From contig NC_064039.1 in assembly GCF_932526225.1 (NCBI RefSeq), positions 14,028,139-14,092,138 on the forward strand: a stretch of DNA of 64,000 bases, in the 5' to 3' direction. The stretch comes from Nematostella vectensis (lineage: Eukaryota; Cnidaria; Anthozoa; Actiniaria; Edwardsiidae). Below the pieces are notes generated by a model. It saw nothing but the letters and a program-made list of their open reading frames with translations, did no database searches and was not told the origin of the DNA. This document shows positions 1 through 12,480 of this stretch, in pieces (positions within the stretch are counted from its first letter, which is position 1; every line of letters begins with the position of its first letter). Position numbers and translations under genes: made by a program.

Positions 1-1290
1 TATTTTTCTCGCGAGTGAAACGTTAGAGCAAAATACCCCTGGGTTTCCGAGGATGAAAAAACTAGCACAGGGAAGTAGCCAGTATTTTTAAAAGGAGGGG
101 GGGGGGGGGGGGGGCAAAAGGCTGTTTTAAGGGTGTTGGGACATTTCTCTGAAGGCCGTTGCTAGGAAAACTTCAAGACGTTATAAATCAGCCAAACATT
201 TGTGAAATGGAATAAATTTAGGCATGGCATCATTGTTTATGAATCTCTAAATTTTGATGACGTCATCACATGACGTCACAACAGAAAAATTATATAATCT
301 TAGCTGTTGAAGTATCGGCAATTATAAATGTAGCTTTATAACATGATTGAGGAGGGTCCCTACAAAGTTACGTATGCGTTTTCGATTCTTCCAAATTATA
401 AAATTTTCGCATAATTTTAATGTTTATTTTTCCATTCCTATCTAAATAATCTCTTTAATTTTTGAAATATCGGAAAATCGATACGTAGTTCTGTAGACGG
501 CAACTAGGTGAATATTTTTTGCCTAAAAAAATCGCGATCAGTCCACTCTTCTCAAAGATTATAGTTGGAAATAGTGGAAACGCAAACCGGAAGTAGAATT
601 ATCTACGCATGCGCAACTGAGTATTGCGATAAAGCTTGGTTACAAATGCGAATGTTGTAAAAGAATTTTGTTATTTAAATATTGACTATTCTCTCGCTTT
701 AAACAGTGAAATATGCATTGAAACAACTTTTTTCTTGCTCAAATCAGCACTTCAAGTCGCTAAGTAGGTGCTTTAGCTAGGTGATAAATCATGCTCGCCT
801 ATTTTTATTTTACACTATTTGCTGTTTTATTACATTTCTCTCGCCAGTTTCGGCGTTTGTTTTCGAAGCTAGAAATGTCGCGCGCGCGTAAATTGTTTTC
901 CCGCCAAAAAGTGTGAAGTTCCCGGATAATCGCGCGTGCGCCTAACAACCGAATTACCACCCTTAAGACATTTTTTCTTTGGTATCTTTAATAATGTCTC
1001 ATACATTTACTCTATGAAAAAAAATGAAAAAAAATGTCAAATGCCCCATACCTGCCCGTCCCCCTCCCTCCGGCTTTACATTGATATATGCATTATACCC
1101 TGCTAGCAGAGCTTTTTCCTGTTTGTTTCTATCAGTTCACTTATCCCCCCCCCTTCCCGACCCACTCGTAGGAATCTCTAGGTTTTAGAGATTTCGGGAA
1201 ATTTCGGTATGTACTTTATTGTAAGTCATATGCTTATACTGTTATCCTATTATCTTGAATACCACTCATTGTAACACTGTTTATCCTATA

Positions 1291-1399
1291 GCCCGAGTGT
1301 CAGGCCCTTTTGTCGTCCCCTATGAAGTATATACCGGGAAGCGAAGTTTTATTTTTTTCTCTCCGACTTTTGAAAAATAAAATCGCCTGATACTCGGGC
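1291..1399. mobile_element. Short TIR element (MITE), TA-flanked
   Basis: A 109-bp element with 15-bp terminal inverted repeats, left GCCCGAGTGTCAGGC and right GCCTGATACTCGGGC, with one mismatch. It is flanked by TA on both sides. The element at 3546-3873 has closely related termini, so the two belong to one family. TA flanks fit a Tc1/mariner-type mover, but there is no coding sequence. Confidence 0.6.
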
Positions 1400-1591
1400 T
1401 ATTTATCCTATCGTTTTCATTAAATAAGTTATTGATAAACCGAGAAGTTTCTTCAAGTACCTGTGTTGGCTGATTTTGTGTTTGTTTATTATCATAATCT
1501 GATATTATCAGCTTTTGCAAATGAAACACAATGAGTTTGTTAGCCTACCTGTAGGCTTTGATAGTTTTTCCGGCACGAAAACCCCGAAAAC

Positions 1592-1726
1592 ACGGAGTTC
1601 GCATACCTCGGCGTCCGCCATCTTGGATAATGCGCTCTGCAGGGGGAGGGGGCCCGCACATTTTTCTTCCACCTCCCCTTGCGGAGCGCAATATCCAAGA
1701 TGGCGGCTAGGCTATGCGAACTCCGT
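1592..1726. mobile_element. Foldback element with YY1-like sites in both arms
   Basis: Two arms of about 50 bp (1592-1645 and 1675-1726) are near-perfect inverted repeats around a short G-rich centre. Each arm begins with ACGGAGTTCGCATA and contains CCATCTTGG or its complement (1618-1626 and 1695-1703), the classical YY1 core. It is probably a non-autonomous foldback element; a regulatory role is only inferred from the motif. Confidence 0.5.
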
Positions 1727-3545
1727 TTCTTTCTCGCTTTGATGATAAGATCGGAAAGAAAAGTTGAAAATGTTTTTAAATAAGCACCTTTTCTTACTTT
1801 TTCAAGCGTGTCTGCCTTTTTCTTTTTGTGTTTGTGTGTAATGTGTATACACTCTTTTATATAAGAATGTCTAATTTTCAGTTGATGCTGTGCCGTTTCA
1901 ATTTATGGGACATTTTAAGGCTGAATATGTTCTTAACAATGTTTTTAAATTTTAGTGTATAAAAGAATATAATATAGAATAAATTATTAGGAAGAGAATT
2001 TCACTAATGATCAATAGCGATAATTGCTGCGACGTAGGAGCAGCATACTAATCTTGACATCGCTTTTTAAAACTCTCTTTCCTTTCCATTCACGAGAATC
2101 CGCGGCAGAATACATGCGGGTGTTTGGTTCGAATTTGGTTTGAGATCTTGTTCCGCAGCCTCACTTTGAAAATTGAGGCAGCGAGAGACTAGGACTAAAT
2201 TTCAGTTTGACAGATTTTGACAGACGAACAATCGAACATTGTGCCATGTTTTGACATGGGACTCGTGATCTCTCGTACGGTGTTCGTGGTCAATAAATCA
2301 ACAAGAGGAGTGCACAAGCAAATTTTTAGAGCACATTTCGGTAAGTTTGGAAAAATGTTCACTCGTCATTTATTTGGGACGAGTTACCACAGCTTTCAAA
2401 GAGTGTTGAAGGAGAATTTAATAACAGTTTCAGACCGATTTTGCCGACTTATGAGCCGGGTCGGAAGCGTACCATTTGTACCAGTACACGTGCCATGGTC
2501 GCGTCTCCCGCAGTCGATGGAGATCTCGGCAAAATTGGGCACTAAACAAGAAAAAGGAGCATCCTAACTCAATGCCTAAATGCTCTAGCTCACTTGGCTA
2601 TGGACTGTACGGCGTTTGGGAAAACTTATCAGTTTAAAACAATGACCCAATGCCTTCTAGTAATTGCTGAAGAGCATGCAACAAGTTTTAGCAAACCCAA
2701 GTGATGCTAAAAGGTGAAAAACACCTTGACAGAAAAGCTAATACTGTAAAACAATCAAAACAGATGATAATATTGTTGTGTTGTTTTAAAAACTGACCAA
2801 ATAGGTCGGGGAGGAAATGGATAAGCAAAAAAAAAAAAATCCCTGCCAATCATGACTCCCGATGAAAAAAATAAAGACTAATATATTGCCAAACCCTCTA
2901 ACAATTAGCCTACCTTACGTTTATTGATATTTTTCGCGAAGAAAAGCTCAGCGCGATACGATAAGCTGCCTCTAGCTTTGTGTTTGTTTCAAAATGACAG
3001 AAACAAGAGGTAGTAGCAGGGGTAAGACCACAAACGCAAGGAATTTAACAATCCCAAATAAAATTTAAGATTGAACCAGCTATTCAAATCTCGAAAACAA
3101 AAAAAAAACGCCTAAAGGTAAACTTCTCTTGCTACTTTCTAAAATTTCAAGCTTAGCTGCAATCAGCGACAAAACTGTTGAAAATTATAGCGCTTCAAAT
3201 GCAGTTTTTATATGGAAATCTAAATTACGTAGCATATTGACTTTGATATCTTCCCCTCCCCATCCCAACCCACTCTCCCCCAAATCAATGTTGGATTATT
3301 TTACTGACAATCCTAGACAGCAACTTTGAATGGGGGGAAGGGGGATGTGAGTAATAAAAAGTTCCCATATCGTAAATTATTTCAGTAAGACTACTTTTTA
3401 GATGTCATTTTCAACAGGTTTTGTCGCTGATTGTGGCTGCATGTACACCATGTAGCGTTGGAACAACACTGAAGCAACTGTATATCACTGTCGCAGCATT
3501 TCCTTTCTATTAGAAACTTCTAGTAAGGTTGTTACTATGTGCATA

Positions 3546-3873
3546 ACCTGAGTATCAGGCCCTCCTATGTTTCTATCGCGCCGGCGAGAAACAAGTCAAG
3601 GGCCTGATACAAGTACTGTTCAAATCGCATGTTCTCATGCCGGATTCCGGCATGGCTCCTTATTGGTCAAAAGAAAAAAGGGCACTCGAATGGGACGCGC
3701 TGATTCGTTCAGCTATATAGTATAGTACCCTAACCCGTCGACTGCTCTCTCAGAGTAATGGCGGACTTTTGACCTTGCGTTAGCAGAATCAGAGAAATCG
3801 TTTTCTATAACATTTTAAAAACATATTTTCCTCTCCTCATTTTCTTTGGAAAAATTCCGCCTGATACTCAGGT
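3546..3873. mobile_element. Short TIR element (MITE), TA-flanked
   Basis: About 328 bp, ending in the inverted pair ACCTGAGTATCAGGC / GCCTGATACTCAGGT and flanked by TA on each side. The termini are near those of the 1291-1399 element. Its right end lies about 90 bp from the point where copy A loses homology to B and C (about 3962), so it may mark or have contributed to that breakpoint. Confidence 0.55.
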
Positions 3874-3958
3874 TAGATGTTCAAATGTTTTGCCCAGGCC
3901 GGCTATTGCGTGTTTTTATTTCTCATTGGTATAGTTTTTCGAAGCAAAGATCTACTAG

Positions 3959-3996
3959 TTATATCAAGATGCTTTCATCGTATAGTGTCTTAAGTG
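3959..3996 (-). pseudogene. Copy A exon 10, truncated PAN exon
   Basis: The acceptor and first codons match B and C (residues ALKTLYDESIL), then similarity ends abruptly and a TAA follows within one codon. In B and C this exon is 293 nt and encodes the whole PAN domain. The missing 255 nt are not found further left in the window. Confidence 0.7.
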
Positions 3997-4049
3997 CTGA
4001 AACAAGAGAGGAAAAAACAAGACATTTAAAAAGATTCTGACTTTGATAG

Positions 4050-4219
4050 CAGGGCCGTAACAGGCCTTGAAATATTGGAGGGGCACAATACAGAAACATT
4101 AAGAAAATATTGGGGGGCACAGCCACGCCCCTACGGGTCATTTACTTATATTTTAAATTTTTTTTTTTTTTGGGGGGGGGGCACGTGCCCCCAGTGCCCC
4201 ACCCCCTGCTACGGCCCTG
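4050..4219. mobile_element. MITE in intron 9 of copy A
   Basis: A 170-bp insertion bounded by the inverted ends CAGGGCCGTAACAGG and CTGCTACGGCCCTG, with a GATAG duplication on each side (4045-4049 and 4220-4224). Copy B has the unoccupied site (GATGG followed by the same intron sequence near 39690), which supports insertion. Copy C holds a shortened relative at about 49575-49690 that keeps the right end only. Confidence 0.55.
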
Positions 4220-6133
4220 GATAGTAAATCAATCGATGACATGAGTACCTGCAGTGCAGTATCTTGCCTCCACAGCAAACTTCAGCGCTTTAAGTCTGTA
4301 CACGTAGAATCCATGGCAACGGCGGACAAAGATTTGCGTCTGAAAACGGCAGCAATCGCCGTCCCAGTGAAAACACACTGTCCGCTGAACCACGCCATCG
4401 CGGGCGCTGGGATGAGGTTCCGTCATCCATCCGGTGGCCTTGGTGTTGCAGCGATGGGTAGGTACGCACGACTCGGCGAGCTAATGGTGGGATTGAAGAA
4501 ATATTAACTGCTTTTCTCTTAATATAAGAATAAAGTACACAGGGTCGTAGCTAGGAGATACGCAGGGGGCACGAACTTAACCCTCTGCACCTCGACCGCG
4601 AAAACGTATGTAGAATACGAATATTTAGAAAAAAAAACTCGCAGGCTTGTAACTAGGGAGGGCACAGGGACTGTTACAGGCTCGTTGCTAGAGAGGGGGG
4701 GGGATAGGGGTGCAGGATGGCACGAGCACACGACCCTCTCCTTGACCGCAGAAACATGGATATCAAAATCAGCGTTTTGGTTGTACACGTCATAAATTTA
4801 CCTAAAGTACCTCCCTTCTGCAACCATGGCAAGTCATGGCTTTATATGGAACGATTTCTTTCTACGCGGGTTGTTAAAGACGAGGGAGATTTTGTTAACT
4901 ACACAGCTGGCGTGTTGAATTTGCAGAAAAAAAATTATGCTCGTTTATTATGTAACGAGTCTCTGTATGGGGAGCTATTTTAAATGCATCTGTTGTACTG
5001 ATGTTCCAGCCATTGGTACCCCCCCCCCCCCTCCATATTGTTCTTTGAATAAGGAACTTTCAAAAACTTTCTAAATGATGCTTTTATCGCCCTTGTCGCA
5101 GCTATATTTTTTGCAAAAGGAGCCATTTTCATTGTACCACCGCTGCAACTAAATCGAGAGTTGTAATCTAAAAAATGCCCGTGCAGTCTTAGCTTAAGAT
5201 TTGCAAAACCTGAGAGGTACCATTTGGGGAAATAGTTAAAAAACATATATCATTTTTTAAATTGTACCTGCATGGGTGCTGACCCCGCTTCGTATCGCCG
5301 CCATACCGTCTCATTGATATCACCGTCGTTGCTATAGCTCCCTGTGACTTTATATGTGACAGCTCGTGTGGGATGATTTTTGGTCTGGTGATCTCGACAC
5401 ATCTTGAGGTGACCTGTATTGTAGGGAAAAATATAAACCAGAGAATAGGTCAAGTGGTTTTTACAGGCGTTGCCAGGAACGAGTGGATTATATAGAGCAA
5501 CGTTGTCTTGTGAAGTCTGCTCAAGATTTGAATAAATCACACATTTTGCAACGGCTAAATAGAACGCATGTGACATGCCAGGCCTTTTTTATTTATCTAT
5601 TCCTTCTCTCATATATTTTTTTTTATTTATTTATTTTTTGTTTGTTTATTTAGGTATTCATTTATTTATTCGTTCATTTATTTAGGCATTGATTTATGTA
5701 TTTGTTTACAGGTAAGCAATGGCTCTCTCAGCCAATCAGCGACGTGAACATTGTTTATTTTTTAACGTGAATTCATGGGAAATGACAGTCAACACTTACT
5801 AAGATGCTTAACAGGAAACTGGTAGAAGTCAGAGCCGTGTTTGTTGGACACGATGCACTCCAATGTCAAGTCCCCATACGCCACCCCCTCCAAGGCTGGT
5901 GTCCGAAAATGACGACTAGAACCGTTTTGGTAAACTTTGCCATTTAGTACCCAGGCTACATCTGGCACAGGGTACCCAAACGCCTCAGGGCATGTAAAGT
6001 TTGCAAAAGTAGCTTCAATGTCGTAGATTTCAGGCACCTCCGGTGGTGGGGGTTTGTTGAGGATCACAGCTGTTGACGAGAAAGAAGAATTATTTGTTTT
6101 ACCCGTAAAGCACACCCTTCCCACTATTCCAAT

Positions 6134-6283
6134 AGGCCTTTCGAGCTATAAGCTCGCGTGCGCATTCCAATAGAAACCTTTCTCACTACCGTCATGCATC
6201 AAATAAAGCGCGCGCTGCATGACGGTAGTCAAGGTAGGTTTCCCTGTAGAGTGCGCGCGCATGCTAATAGCTGGAATGGCCTT
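6134..6283. mobile_element. Palindromic MITE in intron 6 (copy A)
   Basis: About 65-bp inverted arms meet at a TGCATGACGGTAG / CTACCGTCATGCA centre and begin with AGGCC. The same element is at the same intron position in copy B (37909-38064). Copy C keeps only the first ~48 bp (56723-56772). It therefore inserted before the copies separated and was clipped in C next to the expanding 35-bp array. Confidence 0.55.
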
Positions 6284-6723
6284 GTGATTACAAATTACTA
6301 TTGATTACAAACATGTCCACAACACAAAGTTCACAAACAGGGTCATCCTAGCATTGAAAGGTTCTTCATCATCTTCTCTCTACAGCGAGAGTTACCCTTC
6401 TCCGGCAGGACCCAAATTCTGCATCATATGCACGCACAAATAAAGGGGCAAATATCCAGTATCTCCAGTTTTTCTACCCTATGTTACCTTTACTGTCCAT
6501 AGGCCTCCACCTCAAACAGGATGAGTGTCATGTTAGCTTTTACTAGATACATGATATAGAGGCTCAAATAAAAAGTATCTCCATTCACCATTCTCTCCAC
6601 AAAGTTACCTTAATCTCGATAGGAAACTCTTGTAAACACGCACAGCGCGCGTACACATATACAAGCACACGTACTTATGCTCGCGGTTTACCCCACCCAC
6701 AGGGCCAGTACCAGTCAGAAATC

Positions 6724-6752
6724 ACACACACACACACACACACACACACGTA
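6724..6752. repeat. (CA)n microsatellite
   Basis: A pure CA run in intron 6 of copy A, with a second shorter CA run near 6834-6846. Between them is a duplicated fragment of the exon 6 end (about 6752-6790), including its donor. The equivalent donor-flanking region in B and C is also repeat-expanded. Confidence 0.8.
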
Positions 6753-7916
6753 CCTTTGCTCTCGGAGTACACCTCCACCTCACACAGGGTGAGTACCAGT
6801 TAAAATTCCACATCAACCCCTCCCCCCCCCTCAAACACACACACACGTACCTTTGGTCTCGGAGTAGACACCTTTGCGTACGTACCTTTGCTCTCGGAGT
6901 ACACCTCCACCTCACACAGGGTAAGTAACATACTAGCTCCCACCAGACGCACGTTCACATAGCGTCCTGATCTCCTCGGCTTGCAGTATATGGATAGCTT
7001 CTGCAGTGTTGCCATGGAGAACATGTCTCCACAGCGAGGGTTGGTGTTGCCGTTATCGGTCAGAGAGTCACCTGGGGGAAGACATCAACCCTGGCTCAGG
7101 AAGAAGAGTAATTTCTAAACAGTTCGCACAACATGTACTGCGCATTATTGGTCCCAATTATTTATGAATAAATATTATACGATTACAAGAACTGACCGTA
7201 AATTTGTGAATGTGATTTTCATTTATTATCTTTACAGTAGCAGTGACTTTCTCAGACAACCTGACTCATCAGTGAAATGGCCTTTTTGACACATCCTGTT
7301 GATGTCTTTATGTGATGAGTCATCATCTAACAACTTATTTTCAGCTATCAACTTCATCAGGATATAGAACATTTCAATTCTTTATATAATAAAGACCTTA
7401 CAAAGAAATTGTTACGTGGGAAGAAATAATAAAAAAACGGTAAGAATATCCTAATTATCGATAGATTGAAAAGAAAACGTTATAAAAACCCATTCCACAT
7501 TCAATGACAACGTCTGTAGATGGAAAATTAATGCAAACGGATAAGCATCATTCGTTTTTTCTCGTTCATTGGGAGTTTCGTACCACTTCCAGGGGCCCAA
7601 TAAGGCCTATATAAGACATTTTCTCCTGTAGTTTTAGTAATGTCTCATACATTTATTGTATTTTTGGCTGCTGGAAGGGGGGGACGGGTCCCCTGCTACG
7701 CCCCTGCCTTTCTATAGAATTTTGCCCGAGCGAATGCCAATTCCAGAGGAGCTAGTTTAATGTGTGAGAATCGCCTAGATCACGTGATCTGAGCGGCCAA
7801 TCAGAATCGTTTCAGCGACTTTTAATAGTATACATTTATAAAAATTCATACAGAACTCCTAGCAATGTTCAGCGTAAATCAGTGTAGTAGTAGTATAGTA
7901 GTAGTGCACCACTCAC

Positions 7917-8264
7917 CAACTCTGACTTCAACGTTGTTTAGTCTATCCTGATCTCCTAAACGATTCACCAGGAATACTTCCGAGACTGGTTGAGTAGTGC
8001 CCAGGTCCACGCGCCACCAGGGATTAGTATGCCAATCAGTGTGCGTGCAGCTTCCTTTACCATAGTCCCCGTCAGTGTTCCCATCAACAGCTCGTGAAGC
8101 ATCACCAGAATGATTAGTAGTGGACTGGGCAGTAGATTTGCTCAATGCTAGATTCGCTAGAATTAGATAAAAGTCCCCGTCAGTGTTCCCATCAACAGCT
8201 CGTGAAGCATCGTTGCTAAGATAAACAGTACTCTGGGTCGTAGGTTTTTTCAACGCAAGATTCA
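7917..8264 (-). pseudogene. Copy A exon 5 with internal duplicated acceptor
   Basis: The exon is 348 nt against 240 nt in B. The extra 108 nt (8157-8264) is a partial tandem copy of the exon start that carries a second polypyrimidine-AG acceptor. Splicing to the inner acceptor (first exonic base 8156) gives exactly 240 nt. Both forms are in frame. The reading frame is open although the gene as a whole is broken by the exon 3 stop. It encodes the first half of the second fucolectin-type domain, with the conserved WWRVDLG core. Confidence 0.7.
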
Positions 8265-8884
8265 CTAGAAATTAAAACAAAATATAACGCCTGATTTTTA
8301 GATAATATTCCTGCATATTTGCATATATGCATTATGGTTTATAGCGGAGCACTGACGCGGCCCAAAGCGCCCCCTAAAGGTACACAATACCTAAGATAAA
8401 GAAATAAGAGAATAAAAAAGTGAAGGGGGGCAAAAAAATAGTCACATGGTGTGTGAGGTCATCAAGAACCAAAATATTCTCAACTCATCAAAAGCAAAAG
8501 TATTCACATCTCATCACCTCGTCCCCAGGGTCTTCTGGGTAATTTTCAGTATCTGACGCCATATTGCAAATAACCCAGGGGACGAGGTTGCACATCTCAA
8601 ATAGAAACATCTTTAGACACTCAAACTTGGTAAGGGCCATTCAGAGGCACCATTAGTTTGATGATGAAGATGCTGCAATACAAATACCCTAAAAGAGACT
8701 CGTTCCTGAATGTCCACGATGAGAGATCATTAACTGTAAGGTTCCATTAAACCATAGCATTGCAGATGTGTTTGTCATGTCGAAGGGTTGAAAAGCGATG
8801 CATAGTGGTCCCATCTCCTCTCCTACACCCTCCCCCTTCCGCCCCATAGATGAAATCTTTTTCAACTGTTGATTAAGTTTGGTC

Positions 8885-9195
8885 ATCCTCACATGTATTC
8901 TAGTACAGGGTTGATCAGCAGGAGGTAAGACCAAGTACTAGTCAAATGCGAAGGGGAGAAGGGAAACTTGGGAGCCGAGGGATGCTAGGGGGAGGAGAAA
9001 AGATGGAGATACCTAGTAAAAAAAGGTTTGAGACGTGTTTCAAAGTGAATGAGTGGATAGCCAATACACCTTACCCCTACACGTCTACGTAAGGTTGCTT
9101 TAAGGAAGTGGATGGTTTGGTGTGTTCAAATCAATTGACTAGTACTTGGTCTTACCTCCTGATGATAAAACCCTGTACTAGAATACACGTGAGGC
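8885..9195. repeat. Inverted repeat in intron 4 (copy A)
   Basis: Two arms of about 55 bp (about 8888-8945 and 9132-9190) form an inverted repeat around a ~190-bp centre; both include AGTACTTGGTCTTACCTCCT or its complement. Copy C has the same pair (about 59283-59340 and 59540-59595). In copy B a TA dinucleotide in the AGTACT-containing arm is the target of the Tc1-like transposon. Confidence 0.55.
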
Positions 9196-10824
9196 TGCTT
9201 AACCTTTCAAAGAGCTCTATGAAATATCCTATTACTTATTTACTGTCATTTATCACATATTTACGGAATGTTTTAACCTTTTGTTGTTTTCTCATTGAAT
9301 TGTAACCTACTTCCCGTATCACAACCATTATTCCCCTTTTATGTTCCCCTTCTCCCCAGGTGCCATTGTACGAATATCCGCTTTTAACAAAAACCTTGTG
9401 GGTTAGAGGCATAAAAGTTCCTGCAACTGTCATTAAAATCGATCGTATGTTTTCGCACCAGACAGAGGAACAATAAGGAGGAAAACGATGTACCTTTGTA
9501 AGTTCAATCCTAAGACTACTGGGAAAAGTAACAAGCAAGCAGACCAACATTCGAAGACAAAACCAGAACCAGAGCATTGCGACACTCCAATAGTTAGCAA
9601 AACAGCCAACAGAACAGCTAAAAAACGGCTAATATAGTCACAAGAAGTGGACGTGAAAATAAACCTCCCAAGTTTTTTTATGTATGAGCAATAGCCATAA
9701 GAACGTTGTTTGTTAGTTCTAAGACATTGAACTGTTTTTTATCTGTATATCCTAGGATGGAAATCATCTTTAGAAAGGGAGATGTTATGTTTTCAATAGT
9801 CACGTGACTAGAGCACATTCTTACGCTATTACTGTAATCGTAAGATGTCTGCTGAGTAAACACGTTGTGGTCTAATATGCCTTATTCGTATAAATACAAG
9901 ACATAACAAAAATTACCCGCGAGAGGTCTTAAGTTTGGCCATAACCTCGCATATCACAGGTTTGCTGTATGCCCAAGGAATAAAGAATAAGGCATAGGGA
10001 CCTCGACGAAGCTCAACACCCTTACCTCCCTCCCTAGGGATTTTGGTTACCTGTCGGGTTCCGGTTCACCATGACCTCGCATATCTCAAATCTGTTATTC
10101 ACTCCAGGGATGTAGAGTACGACATAGCGACCTCGCAGACCCGGTCTGCAGTAGATGGGCTTGCTGATAGGTCCCGTGGTTATCTTACTCCCACACATAG
10201 GGTTCCCTGTTCCGTTATTCACCAGGCTGTCTCCTGATATGACATGAGATTGTTGATTTTAAATGGATAAACTAAAATGTCCAGGGCAGCGCAACAAAAA
10301 GTAGTGACTGGACCTAGGATGGCACTATGGATGTAGATGGTGAATAATGTTGTTCGTCTTTTATTTTAAAAAGATTCTACAAAAAAAAAAACAGCTACAT
10401 TTGTTTACTTGACTAGCGGATACAAATGGTTAGCATTTTTGCGAGGGGAGGGGGGGCTGAATTTGGAATTCGTCACCGCGGCCGCTGGAAAAAAAACTGG
10501 TCTTACCAGCTATGATTCTGATAAGTATAAAATGAATTGCATTTATTAACTATTCATTATATTTCTTGAATTCCCACCAGTTATACTGGTGCGAAAGGCA
10601 CAGCAGAGCTAGCTCCAAATCAAGTACCCCCTTGAGTGTATTGTTAGTAAGCATTGTAAGCACTATCATTGAAAGTGGTCACTGCCAGAGGGTTTATGAT
10701 GCTCATCTAAAACTAAATCAACAATTATAAAAAACAACAATGATGATGTTCACCTATGACTAAATCAACACGTACCAACTCTGACTTCCAGTCCTGCCAG
10801 TCTTTCTTGGCAACAATCTCTCCT

Positions 10825-10827
10825 TTA
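10825..10827 (-). other. In-frame nonsense codon in copy A exon 3
   Basis: On the minus strand the frame set by exons 1-3 reads ATA TAA AGG here; B and C read ATA TCA AGG. One base change ends the protein in the middle of the first fucolectin-type domain, downstream of WWRVDLG and upstream of the CC pair. Confidence 0.8.
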
Positions 10828-11041
10828 TATGATAAACACTTCATCCACAACGTGGGTCCGTCCGAGGTCCACCCGCCACCACCCTCCGTGAGTAGGGTCT
10901 GGGGAGGTCCCAAAGCACCAGATGGTAGACCCATTGGCAAAAGTCGACATGTTAACCCCATCCACAGCGAGGTGAGGAGGTGCTCTGCCTTCCCATATAT
11001 TCAAGGATGCAGTGGGCTGGCGAAGAGCTAGGTTCCCTGTA

Positions 11042-12480
11042 TTTTCATAAAAAGAAAATAGCAAAAAGGGGCATTTAGATATTTCAAAACACGAAACCCG
11101 AATCCGGCGACAGTCTCCTATTACCCCAACAATCGTTAAACCATGTGGACAGTAATAGGAAAAAAGAAAGACTAGAATATTATTATTATCATGACATCAT
11201 GTTAAAGCAAAAAAATAAAGCCGTTAAGGAAAAGTTCATTTATCATCCCGAGGGGGAGAGGCGTGGCGATTTTGATAAAAGCAAGGGATTAAATTAGGTG
11301 CCCCCCCCCACCCCAAGATAGATAGATATTTTATTGGAACTTTGTAAATGGTTTACAACATGACATGACATGACATGACATGACATGACATGATTATAAG
11401 GTAGTCTAATTTATAATTCATTTTAAAGTCTGTATATGTTCATAGCCTATTTGTTATTATTGTGTTTGCTATCATTGAAAAGACTTATGCTTCCCAATAT
11501 TTTCGGTCCCCCCCCCCCCCCCCCCCCTGCTCCCTCCTGGAAACCTAAGAAAGAAGGAGTAAAGGAAGGAACGGCAATAACAATGTCAAAGAAAAGCGAG
11601 TAAGAGATTAGCTGAAGCTGGTCAGAAGGTGGAGGGGAAGGAATTCGCTGAAAACATTAATCCGGAAAAAGTGTACTCAATTTTTCAAAGGTGCCACTAA
11701 ATCCAGGTTGTCAACCTGATAAAGGTTGATGCTATAAATGAGGCAGAAAAAGGAAAAAGGCTTTTCGTTTTTCTCCTTGCGAGAAAAGCGCAGCACAAGA
11801 AAGAAAAGAGAGAGAGGAAAACAGCATATTAGATATGAGCGAGGATGTTGATAACAAAGAATGAGCAGCGACATGTAGCATCAAGACGTTTTGTTAATAT
11901 TTTGAATATGGAAGATAAGCTCTTTATAAATATTATATAGTGAAAACCATATGAAAAAATGCATATAGGGTGTATACAGGTTTCCATTGCATAGGTAAAG
12001 TGTGGCTTAATACCTATTCTAAACTCCTGGTTGGTGCATGCCAAATAACTGCCCCCAAACCAAGACTGATTTGGCACTTGTATTGGTCAAATTACATAGG
12101 AGACAACACCCAAGGAAATCAGTGCCCCCCTTTATCAAACATTTAAATCCATACACTTTCGACCCAACCCCCATATAGATCTCGGAAATTTCTGAACATT
12201 TCCCTAATTGTAAGATGCCCTGAAAATCAAAGTAATTAAGTTGGATTGAGTTTGCTATTCAAATTGGACACCTCATTTGCATTATTATTTTTTTTTGGGG
12301 GGGGGGGGGGGGTGGATAGGATTCGGCTCGGCGGCCTTTAAAAAAATTAAATTTCTGTGCTCACCGAGACTAATGAAACCGAGGGTGAACTCTTTTAATA
12401 TAGACTATTTCGGAGACATGAATTTCTGAATGTCTGAGTTCTGAACACTATTCCACTGGGATACTAAATGATGTAAGACT
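11042..12480. other. Copy A intron 2, shared with copy C only
   Basis: No exon is seen. The intron has a (GACAT)n run at about 11358-11392, reduced to about two units in C, and a C homopolymer at about 11508-11527. It is nearly collinear with 61630-62990 in copy C. Copy B has a different intron 2 apart from its edges, so A and C are closer to each other than either is to B. Confidence 0.6.

Larger units (their letters stand above)
1..3545. other. Left flank without recognisable gene
   Basis: No convincing gene is visible. The stretch holds a pure G run (about 97-114), a TGACGTCA-rich patch near 255-280, two small inverted-repeat elements described separately, and part of a dispersed repeat at about 1846-2025 that recurs near 47460-47620. 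A 116-codon open frame at 2217-2567 has no recognisable domain, no splice-site support and no second copy in the window, so it is not called as a gene. Confidence 0.6.

Noticed and set aside
2217-2567. 116-codon ORF as a gene
   Set aside because: No domain, no second copy, no splice context and low-complexity surroundings; ORFs of this length are expected by chance.
6677-6928. ORF over the CA-repeat region
   Set aside because: Driven by the (CA)n run and lies in intron 6 of copy A; antisense to the exon.
7245-7275. CTGATGA ... GAAA on the minus strand as another hammerhead
   Set aside because: Stem III and a valid cleavage triplet are missing, and the CTGATGA is not present at the same place in copies B and C.
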